Source: CAYTID01 sp964437735
Lineage (GTDB): Bacteria > Bacteroidota > Ignavibacteria > UBA10030 > BY39
Assembly: GCA_964437735.1 (NCBI GenBank)
Contig: CAYTID010000017.1
Span: forward strand, 1 to 29,854
Direction of reading: 5' to 3'
Length of the DNA stretch: 29,854 nt
The position numbers and the translations under genes are program-made. The notes beneath the pieces were generated by a model, which was not told the origin of the DNA, did no database searches, and was given only the letters and a program-made list of their open reading frames with translations. This document shows, in pieces, positions 1 to 7,818 of the stretch. The first letter of the stretch is position 1. Each line of letters begins with the position of its first letter.

Positions 1-39
1 CGTAAATCGCAAATCGTAAATCGTAAATCGTAAATATAT
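1..39 (+). repeat. 7-base tandem repeat array (CGTAAAT type), cut by the window edge
   Basis: Five consecutive heptamers of the form CGTAAAT (one is CGCAAAT) run from base 1 to about 35 and then decay. The same heptamer family forms the larger array at 4711-4858, in the same orientation, so the surface-protein gene lies between two arrays. The true left end lies outside the window. No function can be assigned. Confidence 0.8.
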
Positions 40-50
40 CGGGGGTATAA

Positions 51-81
51 TAAAAAAGGGGAGCCAAATTAATGACTCCCC
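51..81 (-). terminator. Intrinsic terminator of the surface-protein gene
   Basis: On the minus strand a GGGGAG/CTCCCC stem (76-81 with 58-63) and a 12-base loop are followed directly by six T residues (the A-run at 52-57). It begins 22 bases after the stop codon at 104, so it ends that transcript. Confidence 0.85.
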
Positions 82-103
82 TCGGATTGGTTTAAACAAC
101 CAA

Positions 104-3100
104 TTACTTCATTAACAGCATCTTTTTAACTTGTGTAAATTCATTACCTGATGTTAATGAAACAGCGTGTATACGATAGAGATACACACCTGATGCAAGG
201 TTTACACCGGCATTGTTTTCTGTATTCCACAATACCGATTGATATCCTGCATCGACTTCACTATTGACAAGCACTGCAACTTCCTGTCCGAGAATATTGA
301 ATAAGCTCAAGCGAACCTTGCTCGCTTCTGGGAGCGCATATTCAATCATAGTAACAGGATTGAACGGATTCGGATAGTTCTGGCTAAGTTCATAATGTTC
401 AGGTAATTCGTTACCCGATTTCATTATATTCGCTGTTGCCTGGGATGAATTCACATTAAATCCAACAAGGAATCTGCATTCGTCGAAGCCTTCATTGATA
501 GCACCTAATGCTGCAGTGATATCACCAAGACTTGGCTGGGTTGAATTTGCAGGTACATATGTTCCGCCCAAAGCTCTATTTGCGAGCGCGAATAGATCCG
601 CAACTGTATTATTCGAACCGAGATGTGTTATTACTTTGCCGGGAATATAAAATGTTTTCCCATCCTCTAGTTCTATATCATCGTTGGTTCCGCAAATTCC
701 GTCAGGACCCGGCGCTGCTTTGTTCGTAGTAAAGGATGTCCCTTCTAATTTAATAGCTCCGAGATCATTGCGATCACCCGGAAGCAGATGCATTCTCAGA
801 TTTAATCCTAATGCAATTGCCTGGCCGAGAAGTGTATTAGTAAGTTTGCCCTTCTTAAGCGGAAGGTTAGTTGCACAACTCGCCCCAAAGCCTGGATTAT
901 TCGTTAAGACAACTGAAGGACCACCTGAAGGTAATCTATCGATTACGCATTGTTCCTGATTTGTTGCGATCGTCAATAGTTTTATACTATCGCCTATGGC
1001 TAATGATCCACTACTTAACAATGTTTTAATAAGATTTAGTGTAGTGATTTTTGGACTTGTTACACATTTTGTTCCGCCGGGATTTCCGTAGTAACCTTGT
1101 GTGAAAGTGCAATATACTTTGCCGCAGACTTCAACTGATAAGGTATCTCTGCATATTGATTCTTGACCCCATGCATCAACGACTGTAACAGTGTATACGC
1201 CGGCATTTACAACTTGTGATGGTATTGTAATACAACTATCAGTATCGGTTGGATTACTAGGTCCTGTCCATGTATACGTAAATGGAGCCACGCCTTCAGG
1301 TACCACACAAATTGTTACATCCGGATCACCTACACAAACAGAGTCTTTGCTCGAGAATATTTCGCATCCGAATCTGTATGTGCAATTGAATTCCACCCAC
1401 GATGAATCTGAGCCGCATTTTCCTGAAACTGATACGCTATAATAACCCCAATCTAGTTTTGTTAAAGGTTTATTCACTTTTAGGCTTCTTTGGGGTCCGG
1501 ATTCTGTAATTGTATAGTCAGCACTATTTGATAACTGGATCCATGCACCACCATTGGGTTTAAACCACCATTTTGTTATAAATGGTCCGGTACCCGAAAC
1601 AGTTGTGGTATATACCAGATCAGTAGTAATAGGATCAATTATAGTGTTACAATCTATTGGCTGTAAGTCTGTGATATCTGTCAGTGGAAGAACCGTTACA
1701 GTACCAGTGTTTTGAGCTTCACAGAGATTTGCATCTTTAACAGTAACAGTATATGGCGTGGTAACACCAGGAGACACTGTTATTGATTGAGTTGTTGCAC
1801 CGCCCGGGCTCCATAAATATGTGTATGGAGATGTACCACCGTTCGGAGTTGCTGTGAGTGTGGCACTTCTTAGCCCGAGACAGATTGTATCATTTGTAAC
1901 GCTTACAGTGAGAAGTGATGGTTGTGTAAGTGTCACTGAATCTGTCTTCTCGCATCCGGCATATACATCGCGCGAGTCTACTACTCTCACTACATACTTC
2001 ATTGCCGTCAATCCTGTGAATGTAAACGGTGATGTATTTTGTCCTTGTGATGTACCATTTAAATAGAGTGTGTATGGTGGTGTACCGCCACCGAATGTTG
2101 CTGTGATTGTTCCGTTATTCGAACCGTTGCAGGTCAGGTCGGTCTTACCAAGACCTAATGTAACTGCCGTTGGTTGTGTTAGTGTGATTATTTTTGTATC
2201 CTCACATCCGGCATATACGTCGCGTGAATCAACTACTCTTACCGTGTATGTTCCGGCAGCAAGATTGTTGAATACCCTCGGTGATGTCGCTGCACCTTGA
2301 GTCACTCCGTTTAGGAATATTGTATATGGAGATGTCCCGCCACTAAATGACGCTGTAATCGTTCCATTATTTGATTCGAAGCATGTCAGGTCGGTCTTCT
2401 GCAATCCTAAAGTCACCTGGTCTGGCTGTGTAAGTGTTGCCGGACAAAGTGCTGTTTGACCAATGCCATCTTTTACGGTAACATTATAACTACCAGCGGC
2501 GAGACCTGTAAACACATTTGAGCTCTGGAAGATTACCCCATTTAGACTATATTCCAGAGTTCCAAATCCAGTAGCGGTTACTGTTATTGTTCCATTATTG
2601 CTGTTGAAGCAAGTAAGGTCCGTCTTTTGTACGCTACATTCAGGCGGAGGTAAATAGTTACCAAAAGCACGTGTTGTGTCTACTTGTGATGCTGCAAGAC
2701 TAAAGTTATACCCGCGAGGTCCATATCCTGCGGTGGAAATGGGTGTGTAGCCGGGAGTTGCAAACCTTGGAAATGACTGACTCCAACCATTTTGTAATTT
2801 TTCTGCTAATTCATAATCACCGGGAGCAAGATCAGTAAATCGGAATGTACCAACAGGTGTTCCTGTGCCGGTTGTATCAAACACTTCTAATGGAATACCT
2901 GATATCGTTGCTCTCAATCTTATAATCCAGCCGTTAAGTCTTTGTTCGTTCGCAGTATAAGCACTGTCTTGTGGACTTGTATCCCTAAACTTAAATCCTC
3001 CAATTATACCAGTTGGTCTTTCGGGAATCGGAATAGGTACAGTTTTCTGGCCACCGGCAAAAGCGAGTCTTGTTTGACCGCTTGCACCTGTATAAAAACC

Positions 3101-4285
3101 TGATCCGAAGAAAGAATTGTTCCAGTCGTCCGAATTACCATTCACTCCATCCGGATTGTAGCGATATCCTCCTTGCCATCGTGTTCCATTACTATTTTCT
3201 CCGAGGTAATATTGGAAACCATTTTTCCAAACGAATGTCGGAGCTTCACGCAATTCGTAATATACTATCAAAAGGGAGTCTGTATTTACTGGAAAACGGA
3301 TTGGATCACCAGGTTTCCGTGGAAATATTGTAAATCCTGCATATGGTGATGGATTTGTACCATTGCCACTCGCAACGGTGTCATTAACGTTGACAGATTG
3401 GAAAGCAAGGTTTACCCTACGTGGAGTGAAGGGAGTAAAATCCGGCTGCGAATTCGGAAATACCAGCCCCCCGGGATCCCCGCTCGATGGTAAAGCATTT
3501 TTGTGAACAATTCTAAATTGAAAATTTCGTGTCAGATCAATAAAAATCTTACCGGGTTGTTGCTGGTAGTCATAAATTACCTGGAAAGCTCTTGTAGAAT
3601 CTGCCATTATCGCGCCGTCAATAACAACCACATAAGACTGATACTCACCTTCATTTACCCATTGACCAGGACTTGCATTTCCGGTTGTCCAACCACCGGC
3701 TGGATCAGCCATAACAATACCAGGACCAAATGCACCTGATGGTGAAATTGTAACAGTGGTCGCTTTTATACCAGAGGTTTGTCGCCACGCCCAGTGCTTG
3801 GCACCAATGTTATCAGTAAAGGTGGTCATAGCAATAAGGCCTGAAGTCTGTCCTGTTGCAGTTAACCAAAAAGTGAGTCCAAGATGATCACGCGTAATAA
3901 GGAACTCATCATTATAAATCTCACCTGCAGCATTCGCAGTGGCTGTGAAGTAATCGTAACCATCGAGTGAATTGAGTATCTCAATATCTACAACCTCACC
4001 CGGGGTCCAACCTTCACCAGTGATGATAACAATATCGCCCGGTTGATAATCATCTTTATCCGTGCGAACTGTCGCTCCTGATTTTAAAGAAGTATTATTA
4101 TACTGAACATACCTCTCTTTAGCAGCCTGAACTTCTTTGGCGAAAGGCATCTTAGATGCATCAATGCTGTACCCAGCCTTCGATGCATTAAACCCGTCTG
4201 CCTGTCCGAAGGCCAAACCGCAAGTTATTAATGTTAAAACAAGAAGTAATGTAATACTCCCTGTCAATTTTAAATATTTATACAT
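104..4285 (-). CDS. Large secreted surface protein with SprB-like repeats and type IX sorting domain
   Basis: Seen: from the start at 4285 the product is 1393 residues. Residues 1-28 are a signal peptide (MYKYLK, a hydrophobic core, then AFGQ). Next comes an Ig-like segment beginning TDKDDYQPGDIVIITG, a long unassigned region, and an SdrD-B/prealbumin-like module (IIGGFKFRDTSP to QNGWSQSFP). Three SprB-like repeats starting KTDLTC fill about residues 548-805, followed by PKD/Ig-like segments and a domain opening CTFTQGYYGN. The last 100 or so residues are a type A sorting domain (LSQNYPNPFNPVT ... ASGVYLYRI). Family knowledge: such tails direct type IX export and surface attachment, and SprB repeats occur in flavobacterial gliding adhesins. 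Inference: an adhesin or matrix protein; the ligand is unknown. An in-frame start at 4393 would add 36 residues; 4285 is preferred because it gives a clean signal peptide behind AGGAGG. A terminator follows at 51-81. Confidence 0.85.
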   Translation of the reverse strand: MYKYLKLTGSITLLLVLTLITCGLAFGQADGFNASKAGYSIDASKMPFAKEVQAAKERYVQYNNTSLKSGATVRTDKDDYQPGDIVIITGEGWTPGEVVDIEILNSLDGYDYFTATANAAGEIYNDEFLITRDHLGLTFWLTATGQTSGLIAMTTFTDNIGAKHWAWRQTSGIKATTVTISPSGAFGPGIVMADPAGGWTTGNASPGQWVNEGEYQSYVVVIDGAIMADSTRAFQVIYDYQQQPGKIFIDLTRNFQFRIVHKNALPSSGDPGGLVFPNSQPDFTPFTPRRVNLAFQSVNVNDTVASGNGTNPSPYAGFTIFPRKPGDPIRFPVNTDSLLIVYYELREAPTFVWKNGFQYYLGENSNGTRWQGGYRYNPDGVNGNSDDWNNSFFGSGFYTGASGQTRLAFAGGQKTVPIPIPERPTGIIGGFKFRDTSPQDSAYTANEQRLNGWIIRLRATISGIPLEVFDTTGTGTPVGTFRFTDLAPGDYELAEKLQNGWSQSFPRFATPGYTPISTAGYGPRGYNFSLAASQVDTTRAFGNYLPPPECSVQKTDLTCFNSNNGTITVTATGFGTLEYSLNGVIFQSSNVFTGLAAGSYNVTVKDGIGQTALCPATLTQPDQVTLGLQKTDLTCFESNNGTITASFSGGTSPYTIFLNGVTQGAATSPRVFNNLAAGTYTVRVVDSRDVYAGCEDTKIITLTQPTAVTLGLGKTDLTCNGSNNGTITATFGGGTPPYTLYLNGTSQGQNTSPFTFTGLTAMKYVVRVVDSRDVYAGCEKTDSVTLTQPSLLTVSVTNDTICLGLRSATLTATPNGGTSPYTYLWSPGGATTQSITVSPGVTTPYTVTVKDANLCEAQNTGTVTVLPLTDITDLQPIDCNTIIDPITTDLVYTTTVSGTGPFITKWWFKPNGGAWIQLSNSADYTITESGPQRSLKVNKPLTKLDWGYYSVSVSGKCGSDSSWVEFNCTYRFGCEIFSSKDSVCVGDPDVTICVVPEGVAPFTYTWTGPSNPTDTDSCITIPSQVVNAGVYTVTVVDAWGQESICRDTLSVEVCGKVYCTFTQGYYGNPGGTKCVTSPKITTLNLIKTLLSSGSLAIGDSIKLLTIATNQEQCVIDRLPSGGPSVVLTNNPGFGASCATNLPLKKGKLTNTLLGQAIALGLNLRMHLLPGDRNDLGAIKLEGTSFTTNKAAPGPDGICGTNDDIELEDGKTFYIPGKVITHLGSNNTVADLFALANRALGGTYVPANSTQPSLGDITAALGAINEGFDECRFLVGFNVNSSQATANIMKSGNELPEHYELSQNYPNPFNPVTMIEYALPEASKVRLSLFNILGQEVAVLVNSEVDAGYQSVLWNTENNAGVNLASGVYLYRIHAVSLTSGNEFTQVKKMLLMK
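1870..2640 (-). repeat. Three in-gene SprB-like repeats, about 230-250 bases apart
   Basis: The KTDLTC codons recur near 2608-2629, 2378-2402 and 2127-2150. The end of the second and third units (RVVDSRDVYAGCE) is almost the same at DNA level (around 2207-2245 and 1954-1992). The unit count could therefore change by recombination. Confidence 0.8.
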
Positions 4286-4290
4286 ATAAA

Positions 4291-4296
4291 TCCTCC
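4291..4296 (-). promoter_or_regulatory. Ribosome binding site deciding the start at 4285
   Basis: The minus strand reads AGGAGG, 5 bases before ATG at 4285-4283. This is the strongest Shine-Dalgarno sequence I noticed in the window. The upstream in-frame ATG at 4393 has only GAGG at the same spacing, so some use of it cannot be excluded. Confidence 0.7.
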
Positions 4297-4435
4297 TATA
4301 TTGTTTATGATTTTTAATTATTTTTTTGTACTGATCGATCCCATTATCTGAGATTTTTGGTGAAGCTATTTTTTCTAAAACTTTTATATCCATTTATACC
4401 TCAGTAAGAAATTAAGACATCTGATATTAAAAAGG

Positions 4436-4451
4436 TGTGATACAGGTCACA
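4436..4451. promoter_or_regulatory. Perfect CRP/FNR-family site (TGTGA-N6-TCACA)
   Basis: TGTGATACAGGTCACA matches all ten conserved positions of the CRP consensus half-sites at the canonical 6-base spacing. It lies 150 bases upstream of the surface-protein start at 4285 (43 from the alternative start at 4393) and over 600 bases from the plus-strand gene at 5057. It is therefore assigned to the surface-protein gene. The regulator itself is not in the window. Confidence 0.6.
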
Positions 4452-4457
4452 ATTTTG

Positions 4458-4483
4458 AACTTATTAGAAATTTCTAATAAGTT
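4458..4483. promoter_or_regulatory. Perfect 26-base palindrome, probable operator
   Basis: AACTTATTAGAAA is followed with no gap by its exact complement TTTCTAATAAGTT. It starts 6 bases after the CRP-type site. With no loop and no T-run directly after it, an operator for a dimeric regulator is likelier than a terminator. No matching family is recognised. Confidence 0.5.
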
Positions 4484-4571
4484 GAGTTTTTGTGTATTTT
4501 GGCATGGGTGTTACAAATTTTATCGTCGAATTTGGTCTGTTTTTGAGGATTTTTGGAGAGTTGTGTTTTGT

Positions 4572-4587
4572 TGTGAGCATGATTACA
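4572..4587. promoter_or_regulatory. Second CRP/FNR-type site (TGTGA-N6-TTACA)
   Basis: TGTGAGCATGATTACA matches nine of the ten conserved positions. Its centre is 136 bases from that of the perfect site at 4436-4451, close to 13 helical turns, so both would lie on the same face of the DNA. Confidence 0.4.
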
Positions 4588-4710
4588 GGTGTCCGTATTT
4601 AATATTTTTAAAAATAATTAACAAAAAAAACGAAATTATGGTTTTTTTGCGTAAACCTTAATTTTTTTTAAAAAAGAAATCAGGTCACCCGGAGGAATAG
4701 GTGGAGATAT

Positions 4711-4858
4711 ATTGTAAATCGTTATCCGTAAATCGTAAATCGTTATTCGTAAATCGTAAATCGTCATTCGTAAATCGTAAATCGTCATTCGTAAATCGTA
4801 AATTGCAAATTGAAAATTGTCATTTGCAAATTGAAAATTGTCATTTGCAAATTGTAAA
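4711..4858 (+). repeat. Heptamer array with 21-base higher-order period
   Basis: The array is built of 7-base units. From 4720 to 4803 there are four 21-base units, mostly CGTCATT or CGTTATT followed by two CGTAAAT. From 4804 to 4845 there are two units made of TGCAAAT, TGAAAAT and TGTCATT, then a partial copy. No unique spacers occur, so it is not a CRISPR array. The 21-base period is two helical turns and also keeps a reading frame open, which explains the spurious ORF over it. Confidence 0.85.
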
Positions 4859-4890
4859 GTCCGCTCCGACGGGCTTATCTTTTTTTTTGT
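4857..4890 (+). terminator. Terminator-like hairpin directly after the heptamer array
   Basis: AAGTCCG and CGGGCTT form a 7-base stem with one G-U pair and a 6-base loop (4857-4876), followed by ATC and nine T residues. Only the plus strand has the T-run. No plus-strand gene precedes it within this window, so it either insulates the gene at 5057 or ends an unseen small transcript. Confidence 0.5.
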
Positions 4891-5056
4891 TTGGCATTAT
4901 ATTCTACAATGAATTGTGTTACAAACCATGCACAGAATATGATATAAGACATTTTGAAGTTTATTTTTTTTGTTTTAATTTGTATTATGTTTTTTGAAAA
5001 AGTTTCAATACTTATAACATATTTCTAGCAATAAAATTAATAACGAAACTTGATTT

Positions 5057-6904
5057 ATGGATAAAACAAATTCCAAAAAGCTTAAACATACCTCAACTCT
5101 TAAAAGACCTTCACAAGATATACGACAGACTAAAAACTTCACACTAAAAGATTTTCTGATTGCTGCATCATTATTTGTTTTTGCATTAGCATTATACGGC
5201 AATACTTTTACGCATGGATATGTACTTGACGATAAAATAATGATTACAGAAAATTTTTTAGTTCAAAAAGGAATAAGTGGTATTCCGGAAATTATATCAC
5301 ATGGACCTCTCTACGGCTGGAAAAAAATTAACGATGGTTATCGTCCGTTTTCGTTAGTAACATACGCCATTGAAGTTTCATTATTCGGTTTTAATTCAAA
5401 AGTGCATCATGTGTTTAATGTTTTAATTTATGCTTTTACTTGTGTAATACTTTTCGTTTTATTACGAAAACTTCTCTCCAAGATGCATGTAATTGTTCCA
5501 ATGATAATCACACTCTTATTCCTCACTCATCCAATCCACACCGAAGTAGTTGCCAATATCAAAAGCAGGGATGAGTTATTCAGTTTCTTGTTTTTAATCT
5601 TAAGCTTGTGGTTCCTTATTTATTACATTCGTTCTCATAATTTCTATTCAATGTTCTTAAGCTTGATAATGTATTTTTTCTCGCTTATTTCGAAAGAAAA
5701 TTCAATTACATTTTTAGCCGTTGTGCCGCTAACTCTTTATATTTTCACTGAATTACCGCTAAAAAAAATATTTAATTACTCATTAACATACTTAGGTATT
5801 GCTGCAATCTATTTAGTACTACGGTGGAATATTGTAGACACCGATTCATTTCTTCAGCAAACGGACATAGTTAATAATTCTCTTGTCGGAGCTGGGTCGC
5901 TCTCTGAAAGAATTGCAACAGCTGTATTAATATTAGGTAAATACATAATTTTATTATTTTTTCCACTCACACTTAGTTCCGAATATGGCTACAACCAAAT
6001 TCCCAATGTAGGTTGGGCTGACATCGGTGTTCTCATTTCTTTTTTAGTATGCTTAATACTTATTTTGTACGCAACGATAAAAATTCGGAAGAAGGATATG
6101 CTCAGTTTTTCTATTCTTTTCTTTTTCATCACTATAAGCGTTGTATCGAATATTTTCTTTCTCGTCGGAGCCACTCTTGCAGAACGTTTTTTATATACTC
6201 CCTCATTAGGATTTTGCATAGCATTGATCTATGTACCTAAGAAGTTTTGGCATATTGACTTTAATAATTTTAGAACTAAAAAAGTTCGTATTTTTCTCGG
6301 CGCAATTACAGTTCTTGTAATCGCTTATAGCTACCGTACCATAATCAGGAATTCGGAATGGCGCGACGAACTTTCTTTGTTTACATCGACTGTTGAAACT
6401 TCACCAAATAGCATGCGAGCTCATTGGGGATTAGCTGATGTGTACAAGAGAATGTCAGAAAACGAAGAAAATCCACACCTAGTAACAAGATATTTAAATA
6501 AATCGGTTGAACATTATAAGCATGCAACTAAAATTCTTCCACGCATCTGTGAGCCGTGGCATATTCTTGGTTATGGACTTCATGCTCTTGGTAATGAAGA
6601 AGAAGCAGCGCGAGTATATCTTAGAGCACTTGCTTGTGATCCCAAAATTGCCAAAACACAAAATAACATGGGATTAATTTATTTCAATCACAACCAATAT
6701 CCGGAAGCCTTAAAAAGTTTTTCAGAGGCGGTTCATCTTGATTCCACATATGCCAACGCTTATGGAAATTTGGGAGGAGTTTATCATGTGCTTGGAAATT
6801 ATGACAGTGCTTTAGTTTATTACGAAAAGGCATTATCTCTTGATCCCAATTTAGAATCCTTCCGCGGATATGCATCTGAATTGAGGAAGCTCATTCAAAA
6901 ATAA
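5057..6904 (+). CDS. TMTC-like multi-spanning membrane protein with C-terminal TPRs (putative O-mannosyltransferase)
   Basis: The product has 615 residues. After a basic cytoplasmic tail of about 32 residues come about ten hydrophobic helices up to residue 430. The first loop holds GYVLDD (D58, D59), the acidic motif typical of GT-C glycosyltransferases. The following ISRDEL-like stretch (NIKSRDELFSFLF) and HPIHTEVVANI are characteristic of the TMTC/DUF1736 group. Residues about 450-610 are TPR repeats (for example NNMGLIYFNHNQYPEALKSFSEAV and AYGNLGGVYHVLGNYDSALVYYEKAL). Family knowledge: eukaryotic TMTC proteins transfer mannose to protein; bacterial members are largely untested. Inference: sugar transfer to exported proteins, possibly the surface protein transcribed divergently. 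No Shine-Dalgarno sequence precedes the ATG. A weak TTG-N21-CATATTTC promoter match lies at 4994-5025. It appears to be a single-gene unit. Confidence 0.75.
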   Translation: MDKTNSKKLKHTSTLKRPSQDIRQTKNFTLKDFLIAASLFVFALALYGNTFTHGYVLDDKIMITENFLVQKGISGIPEIISHGPLYGWKKINDGYRPFSLVTYAIEVSLFGFNSKVHHVFNVLIYAFTCVILFVLLRKLLSKMHVIVPMIITLLFLTHPIHTEVVANIKSRDELFSFLFLILSLWFLIYYIRSHNFYSMFLSLIMYFFSLISKENSITFLAVVPLTLYIFTELPLKKIFNYSLTYLGIAAIYLVLRWNIVDTDSFLQQTDIVNNSLVGAGSLSERIATAVLILGKYIILLFFPLTLSSEYGYNQIPNVGWADIGVLISFLVCLILILYATIKIRKKDMLSFSILFFFITISVVSNIFFLVGATLAERFLYTPSLGFCIALIYVPKKFWHIDFNNFRTKKVRIFLGAITVLVIAYSYRTIIRNSEWRDELSLFTSTVETSPNSMRAHWGLADVYKRMSENEENPHLVTRYLNKSVEHYKHATKILPRICEPWHILGYGLHALGNEEEAARVYLRALACDPKIAKTQNNMGLIYFNHNQYPEALKSFSEAVHLDSTYANAYGNLGGVYHVLGNYDSALVYYEKALSLDPNLESFRGYASELRKLIQK

Positions 6905-6970
6905 ACTATTCCAATTGTATAAAATATCAGGTTAAGATATTTATTGTATAATATTATTAATACTTAACAA

Positions 6971-6991
6971 TTAGTATAAGTATAATACTAA
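6971..6991. repeat. Small inverted repeat after the TPR gene
   Basis: TTAGTAT and ATACTAA form a 7-base arm pair with a 7-base loop. A second weak hairpin (AAAGC/GCTTT, 6990-7004) overlaps its end. Together they may end the plus-strand transcript, but both are AT-rich or short and lack a clear T-run. Confidence 0.25.
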
Positions 6992-7035
6992 AGCTTATAG
7001 CTTTTCAAGAACGTAAATTGTGAAAAGTGACAAAT

Positions 7036-7065
7036 AAAAAAAAGGGCAGCCACCCGGCTGCCCTT
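7036..7065 (-). terminator. Strong intrinsic terminator of the two-component operon
   Basis: GGGCAGCC (7044-7051) pairs with GGCTGCCC (7056-7063) over a 4-base loop, extended by two A-T pairs. On the minus strand it is followed by T residues (the A-run at 7036-7043). It lies about 95 bases after the response regulator stop codon. There is no T-run on the plus strand. Confidence 0.85.
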
Positions 7066-7158
7066 AAGAAGAAAAAATAGTTAGTTGACTTCTCATCCCC
7101 GATACAACACATTAATATGGGGTTTTAATGAAATTACCTTAAAATGGGGGGAAAGTTA

Positions 7159-7818
7159 TCACTTTGGTTTACCGAACGGTTTATCTGATTTATGATGGAA
7201 TAATTTCAGGACAGCTTCAGTCCGGGAATGTACATGCAGTTTTTGATATATATTTTTAATGTGAAAACGGACTGTTTCGACACTGATGAATAACTTTTCA
7301 CCGATTTCCTGATAAGTGATGCCCATTGCAAGATGCTGCAGTATTTCATATTCGCGGGGGGTGAGTTTACTGATTTCTTCCTGCGGCTCAACCTGAAAAG
7401 CTTTAATAACTTTTCTGGCTATTTCATTCGACATCGGAGACCCGCCTTCATGAAGTTCTTTGATTGATTTTAAAATTTCCCTTGTAGGAGTGTTCTTAAG
7501 AACATAACCGTTTGCTCCGGCTGATAGAGAATTAAAAATATTATCGTTAGTATCATATACCGTAAGCATCATAATATTTATGTCGTTTCTTTTGCTTTTC
7601 ATTTTTTCAACGCATTCTATTCCGGATATTCCGGGGAGATAAATATCCATCAAAACGATATCGATATTTTCTAATTTTAAATTCTGTAAAGCATCCTCTC
7701 CACTCTCAAATGACCCCGCACACTCGAAGCCTTCATTATGGTTTAAAATATATTCCAATCCCTCTCGAATTTTTTTATCGTCTTCAACCAATGCGACTTT
7801 TATATTCTTATTTTTCAT
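7159..7818 (-). CDS. NarL/LuxR-family response regulator
   Basis: The product has 219 residues, a usual length for this family. The N-terminal receiver domain has the acidic pair D13-D14, the predicted phosphorylated D58 (VLMDIYLPG) and the conserved lysine in VLKNTP. The C-terminal LuxR-type helix-turn-helix spans about residues 150-208 (LTPREYEILQHLAMG, then VETVRFHIKNIYQKLHV). It is a DNA-binding regulator acting in the cytoplasm after phosphotransfer. The start codon overlaps the stop of the upstream kinase gene as ATGA, so the two are co-translated and form a cognate pair. The target genes are not visible here; the adjacent nuo genes are only a guess by position. Confidence 0.92.
   Translation of the reverse strand: MKNKNIKVALVEDDKKIREGLEYILNHNEGFECAGSFESGEDALQNLKLENIDIVLMDIYLPGISGIECVEKMKSKRNDINIMMLTVYDTNDNIFNSLSAGANGYVLKNTPTREILKSIKELHEGGSPMSNEIARKVIKAFQVEPQEEISKLTPREYEILQHLAMGITYQEIGEKLFISVETVRFHIKNIYQKLHVHSRTEAVLKLFHHKSDKPFGKPK

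Larger units (their letters stand above)
4588..5056. other. Intergenic stretch without a supported gene
   Basis: Apart from the listed regulatory sites, heptamer array and terminator-like hairpin, the gap between the two divergent genes (4286-5056) holds AT-rich sequence with long T and A runs. Two plus-strand reading frames (about 4437-4661 and 4701-4997) cross it. The first is cysteine- and aromatic-rich with no recognisable domain, and the second is largely translated repeat. Neither is called. Confidence 0.6.

Noticed and set aside
684..2300. Several plus-strand frames of 76-91 codons inside the surface-protein gene
   Set aside because: They are antisense shadows of a repetitive coding region; two share sequence only because the SprB-like repeats do.
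4458..4483. The 26-base palindrome as a terminator
   Set aside because: It has no loop, is AT-rich, and the T-run after it on the plus strand is separated and follows no gene.
4437..4661. 74-codon plus-strand frame
   Set aside because: It starts inside the CRP-type site, spans the palindrome and shows no recognisable composition or motif.
4711..4858. Possible CRISPR array
   Set aside because: Units are 7 and 21 bases long with no unique spacers between them and no cas genes nearby.
4701..4997. 98-codon plus-strand frame with a repeated 7-residue pattern (FVNRKSS, LQIENCH)
   Set aside because: The frame is open because the underlying repeat has a 21-base period; it has no ribosome site and ends in AT-rich sequence with no domain.
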